Notes under the pieces: model-generated
Seen by the model: only the letters and a program-made list of their open reading frames with translations
Told to the model about the DNA's origin: nothing
The model's database searches: none
Translations under genes and position numbers: made by a program
Shown: piece after piece, positions 62,087-64,000 of the stretch
Layout: every line of letters starts with the position of its first letter
Numbering within the stretch: the first letter of the stretch is position 1
Origin: Oerskovia jenensis
Lineage (GTDB): Bacteria; Actinomycetota; Actinomycetes; Actinomycetales; Cellulomonadaceae
Assembly: GCF_016907235.1 (NCBI RefSeq)
Contig: NZ_JAFBBO010000001.1
Location: 930,001 to 994,000 of the forward strand
DNA: 64,000 nt
Direction: 5' to 3'

Positions 62087-63493
62087 GTGTCAGCCCCCGC
62101 GAACACTGCCGTCCGTGGTGAGCACCAGCACACGCGAGCCGTGGACACGTTGGTGCGCTCCGCCGCTGCCGTCGACCCAGGCAGTCCTCTGCGCCTGTCG
62201 AAGCGGACGACGAACCTGTTCCGCCCTCGACGCCCGTCGCCGGGTCCGGGTCTGGACGCGTCGGGGCTCACGGGCGTCGTCTGGATCGACCCCGTGACGG
62301 GCACGGCCGACGTGCAGGGCATGTGCACGTACGAGGACCTCGTCGCCGCGACCCTCCCCCACGGCCTGGTCCCGACGGTCGTGCCTCAGCTCCGCACGAT
62401 CACGGTGGGTGGCGCCCTCGCGGGGCTCGGCATCGAGTCGAGCTCGCTGCGCAACGGCCTGCCGCACGAGGCGGTCGTGGAGCTCGACGTCCTGACGCCG
62501 TCCGGCGAGCTCGTCACGGCCGGGCCGACGGGCGAGCACGCCGACCTCTTCCACGCGTTCCCCAACTCGTACGGGACCCTCGGGTACGCGACGCGCGTGC
62601 GGCTGCGCCTGGACCGGGCCGAGCCGTTCGTCGTGGTCCGCAACGTGCGCTTCGGGTCGGTCGCGGAGGTTGCCGCTGCGGTGGGCAAGATCGCGGCGGA
62701 CGGGTCGTGGGAGGGGGAACGGGTCGACTTCTGCGACGGCGTCCTGTTCGGCCCGGGCGAGGCGTACCTGTGCCTGGGCCGCTTCGCGTCGCGCGAGCAG
62801 GCGCAGCGGCTCGCCCCTGCGCCGAGCGACTACACGGGGCAGCGGATCTACTACCGCTCGGTGCGCGAGCGGTCGATCGACGTCCTGCGCACGATCGACT
62901 ACCTGTGGCGCTGGGACACCGACTGGTTCTGGTGCTCGCGCGCTCTCGGGGTCCAGAACCCGGTGGTGCGCAGGCTCTGGCCGCGTCGGTGGCGACGTTC
63001 GGACGTCTACCGCCGGCTCGTGGGCCTCGACGAGCGCCTGGACCTGACGGGCCGGCTCGCGGACCTGCGGCGTCGGCCCCGTGCCGAGCGCGTGGTCCAG
63101 GACGTCGAGGTGCCGCTCGACCAGCTCGAGAGCTTCATGGCGTGGTTCACGGGCCACGTCCCCATGACGCCCGTGTGGTTGTGCCCCCTGCGGCTCACCT
63201 CGCCCGAGCCGTGGCCGCTGTACCCGCTCGAGCCACGGCGGGTGTACGTGAACGTGGGTTTCTGGGGCGGCGTCCCGATCGCACCGGGGGCCCGCGACGG
63301 CGACGTGAACCGTCAGATCGAGATGGCGGTCGCGGTCCGCCACGGTCACAAGTCGCTCTACTCCACGTCGACGTACGGCCGCGAGACGTTCGACACCCTC
63401 TACGGCGGCCTCGACTACGCGGCGGTCAAGGAGCGGTACGACCCGGCGGGACGCACGCCGACGCTCTACGAGAAGGCGGTGCTGGGAGCATGA
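62087..63493 (+). CDS. FAD-binding oxidoreductase, TmsA/BfaA-like
   Basis: A 468-aa FAD-linked (FAD_binding_4) oxidoreductase. The FAD-domain segment VPQLRTITVGGALAGLGIES and the following FHAFPNSYGTLGYATRVRL are visible. The C-terminal half is Trp- and Arg-rich (WRWDTDWFWCSRALG, YVNVGFWGGVP). The sequence resembles the FAD reductases that accompany a cyclopropane-synthase-like methyltransferase for 10-methyl branched fatty acids in actinobacteria (TmsA with TmsB; BfaA with BfaB). The methyltransferase gene follows directly with an ATGA overlap, which supports this. GTG 62087 follows a TACAGT box, giving a leaderless mRNA. Confidence 0.82.
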   Translation: MSAPANTAVRGEHQHTRAVDTLVRSAAAVDPGSPLRLSKRTTNLFRPRRPSPGPGLDASGLTGVVWIDPVTGTADVQGMCTYEDLVAATLPHGLVPTVVPQLRTITVGGALAGLGIESSSLRNGLPHEAVVELDVLTPSGELVTAGPTGEHADLFHAFPNSYGTLGYATRVRLRLDRAEPFVVVRNVRFGSVAEVAAAVGKIAADGSWEGERVDFCDGVLFGPGEAYLCLGRFASREQAQRLAPAPSDYTGQRIYYRSVRERSIDVLRTIDYLWRWDTDWFWCSRALGVQNPVVRRLWPRRWRRSDVYRRLVGLDERLDLTGRLADLRRRPRAERVVQDVEVPLDQLESFMAWFTGHVPMTPVWLCPLRLTSPEPWPLYPLEPRRVYVNVGFWGGVPIAPGARDGDVNRQIEMAVAVRHGHKSLYSTSTYGRETFDTLYGGLDYAAVKERYDPAGRTPTLYEKAVLGA

Positions 63494-64000
63494 CGCAGAT
63501 CGCGGTGGCCGAGATCCTCGACCGGCTGACGGAGGGACCGCTGCCGTTCGGCTTCAGCGCGTACGACGGTTCGAGCGCCGGTCCGGCCGACGCCCCGGTC
63601 CACGTGCACCTGGCGAACGAGCGGGGCCTGCGGTACGTCGCGACGTCGCCCGGTGGGCTGGGCCTCGGTCGTGCGTACGTCGCGGGCGACCTGCAGGTGG
63701 ACGGCGTGCCGGGCGGGGACCCGTACCCGTTGCTCAAGGCTGCTGCCGACGGGCTGCGGTTGCGCCGCCCGACTCCCGCCGAGGTCGCGCGGTGGGCACG
63801 CGGTCTGGGTCTGGGCGTCCTGCGGCCCCCCGCACCGCCGCCCGAGGAGCACCTGTCGCGCCTGCGTCGGCTGACCGAAGGGCTGCGGCACTCGCGGCAG
63901 CGGGACGCCGAGGCGATCAGCCACCACTACGACGTCTCGAACACGTTCTACGAGCACGTCCTGGGCCCGTCCATGACGTACACGTGCGCGTGCTTCCCCA
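63490..64000 (+). CDS. Cyclopropane-fatty-acid-synthase-type methyltransferase (partial, 3' end off window)
   Basis: The first 170 codons of a SAM-dependent CFA synthase family protein. The recognisable motif ISHHYDVSNTFYEHVLGPSMTYTCACF, identical in form to CfaA/UfaA1, begins near residue 143. The N-terminal 100 residues form the usual lipid-binding domain (LGLGRAYVAGDLQVDG). Such enzymes transfer a methyl from SAM to phospholipid acyl chains, giving cyclopropane or, with a TmsA partner, 10-methylene/10-methyl chains. ATG 63490 overlaps the oxidoreductase stop (ATGA). Confidence 0.9.
   Translation, partial: MTQIAVAEILDRLTEGPLPFGFSAYDGSSAGPADAPVHVHLANERGLRYVATSPGGLGLGRAYVAGDLQVDGVPGGDPYPLLKAAADGLRLRRPTPAEVARWARGLGLGVLRPPAPPPEEHLSRLRRLTEGLRHSRQRDAEAISHHYDVSNTFYEHVLGPSMTYTCACFP

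Overview
The window is about 73% GC and was read entirely from sequence. Several markers point to a high-GC Gram-positive actinobacterium: a mycothiol-type DsbA-fold reductase, PknG with GlnX and GlnH, a group II truncated globin, a type IB topoisomerase, leaderless GTG starts, and gene ends coupled by ATGA/GTGA overlaps. Gene content resembles Cellulomonadaceae or Promicromonosporaceae (inference; no search was run). Nearly all of the sequence is coding. No IS element, phage or CRISPR array was seen.

Layout. 1-10.5 kb: partial mycothiol-dependent reductase, PepN, MalQ, an MscS channel with a hexapeptide-repeat tail, PTS IIA and IIB, PtsI, GlbO. 10.5-16.1 kb: TesB thioesterase, topoisomerase IB, a short membrane protein, an SDR-DUF2867 protein, an uncharacterised protein and a hotdog thioesterase. 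16.2-25.8 kb: two paralogous pairs of dynamin-like GTPases on either side of EttA and a second SSB. 26-27.7 kb: tRNA-Arg(TCT), a flavin reductase and an esterase. 27.9-40.9 kb: one tight ten-gene operon, described below. 41.1-42.0 kb: a two-gene XRE/unknown cassette of lower GC. 42.0-46.8 kb: biotin-uptake operon bioY-ligase-thiolase-bioM-bioN. 46.8-54.2 kb: APH-like kinase, lipoprotein, a surface operon behind a probable PHO box, and an MFS exporter with its ArsR-type regulator. 54.2-57.5 kb: a divergent SF1 helicase. 57.6-64 kb: membrane-anchored HNH nuclease with an Excalibur domain, PAP2 phosphatase, a very small ORF, PfpI/DJ-1 protein, oligoribonuclease, tRNA-His, and an FAD oxidoreductase followed by a cyclopropane-synthase-type methyltransferase cut by the window end.

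The most interesting system is the operon at 27.9-40.9 kb. It joins the amino-acid-sensing GlnH-GlnX-PknG module to TelA, a CbbX-type AAA+ ATPase, a helical coiled-coil protein, a PP2C phosphatase, a VWA protein and an FHA protein. Seven of its nine junctions are 4-nt start/stop overlaps, and the kinase, phosphatase and FHA protein all begin with zinc ribbons. It reads as a complete sensor-kinase-phosphatase-phosphoreader-effector pathway, possibly controlling a membrane or envelope stress response.
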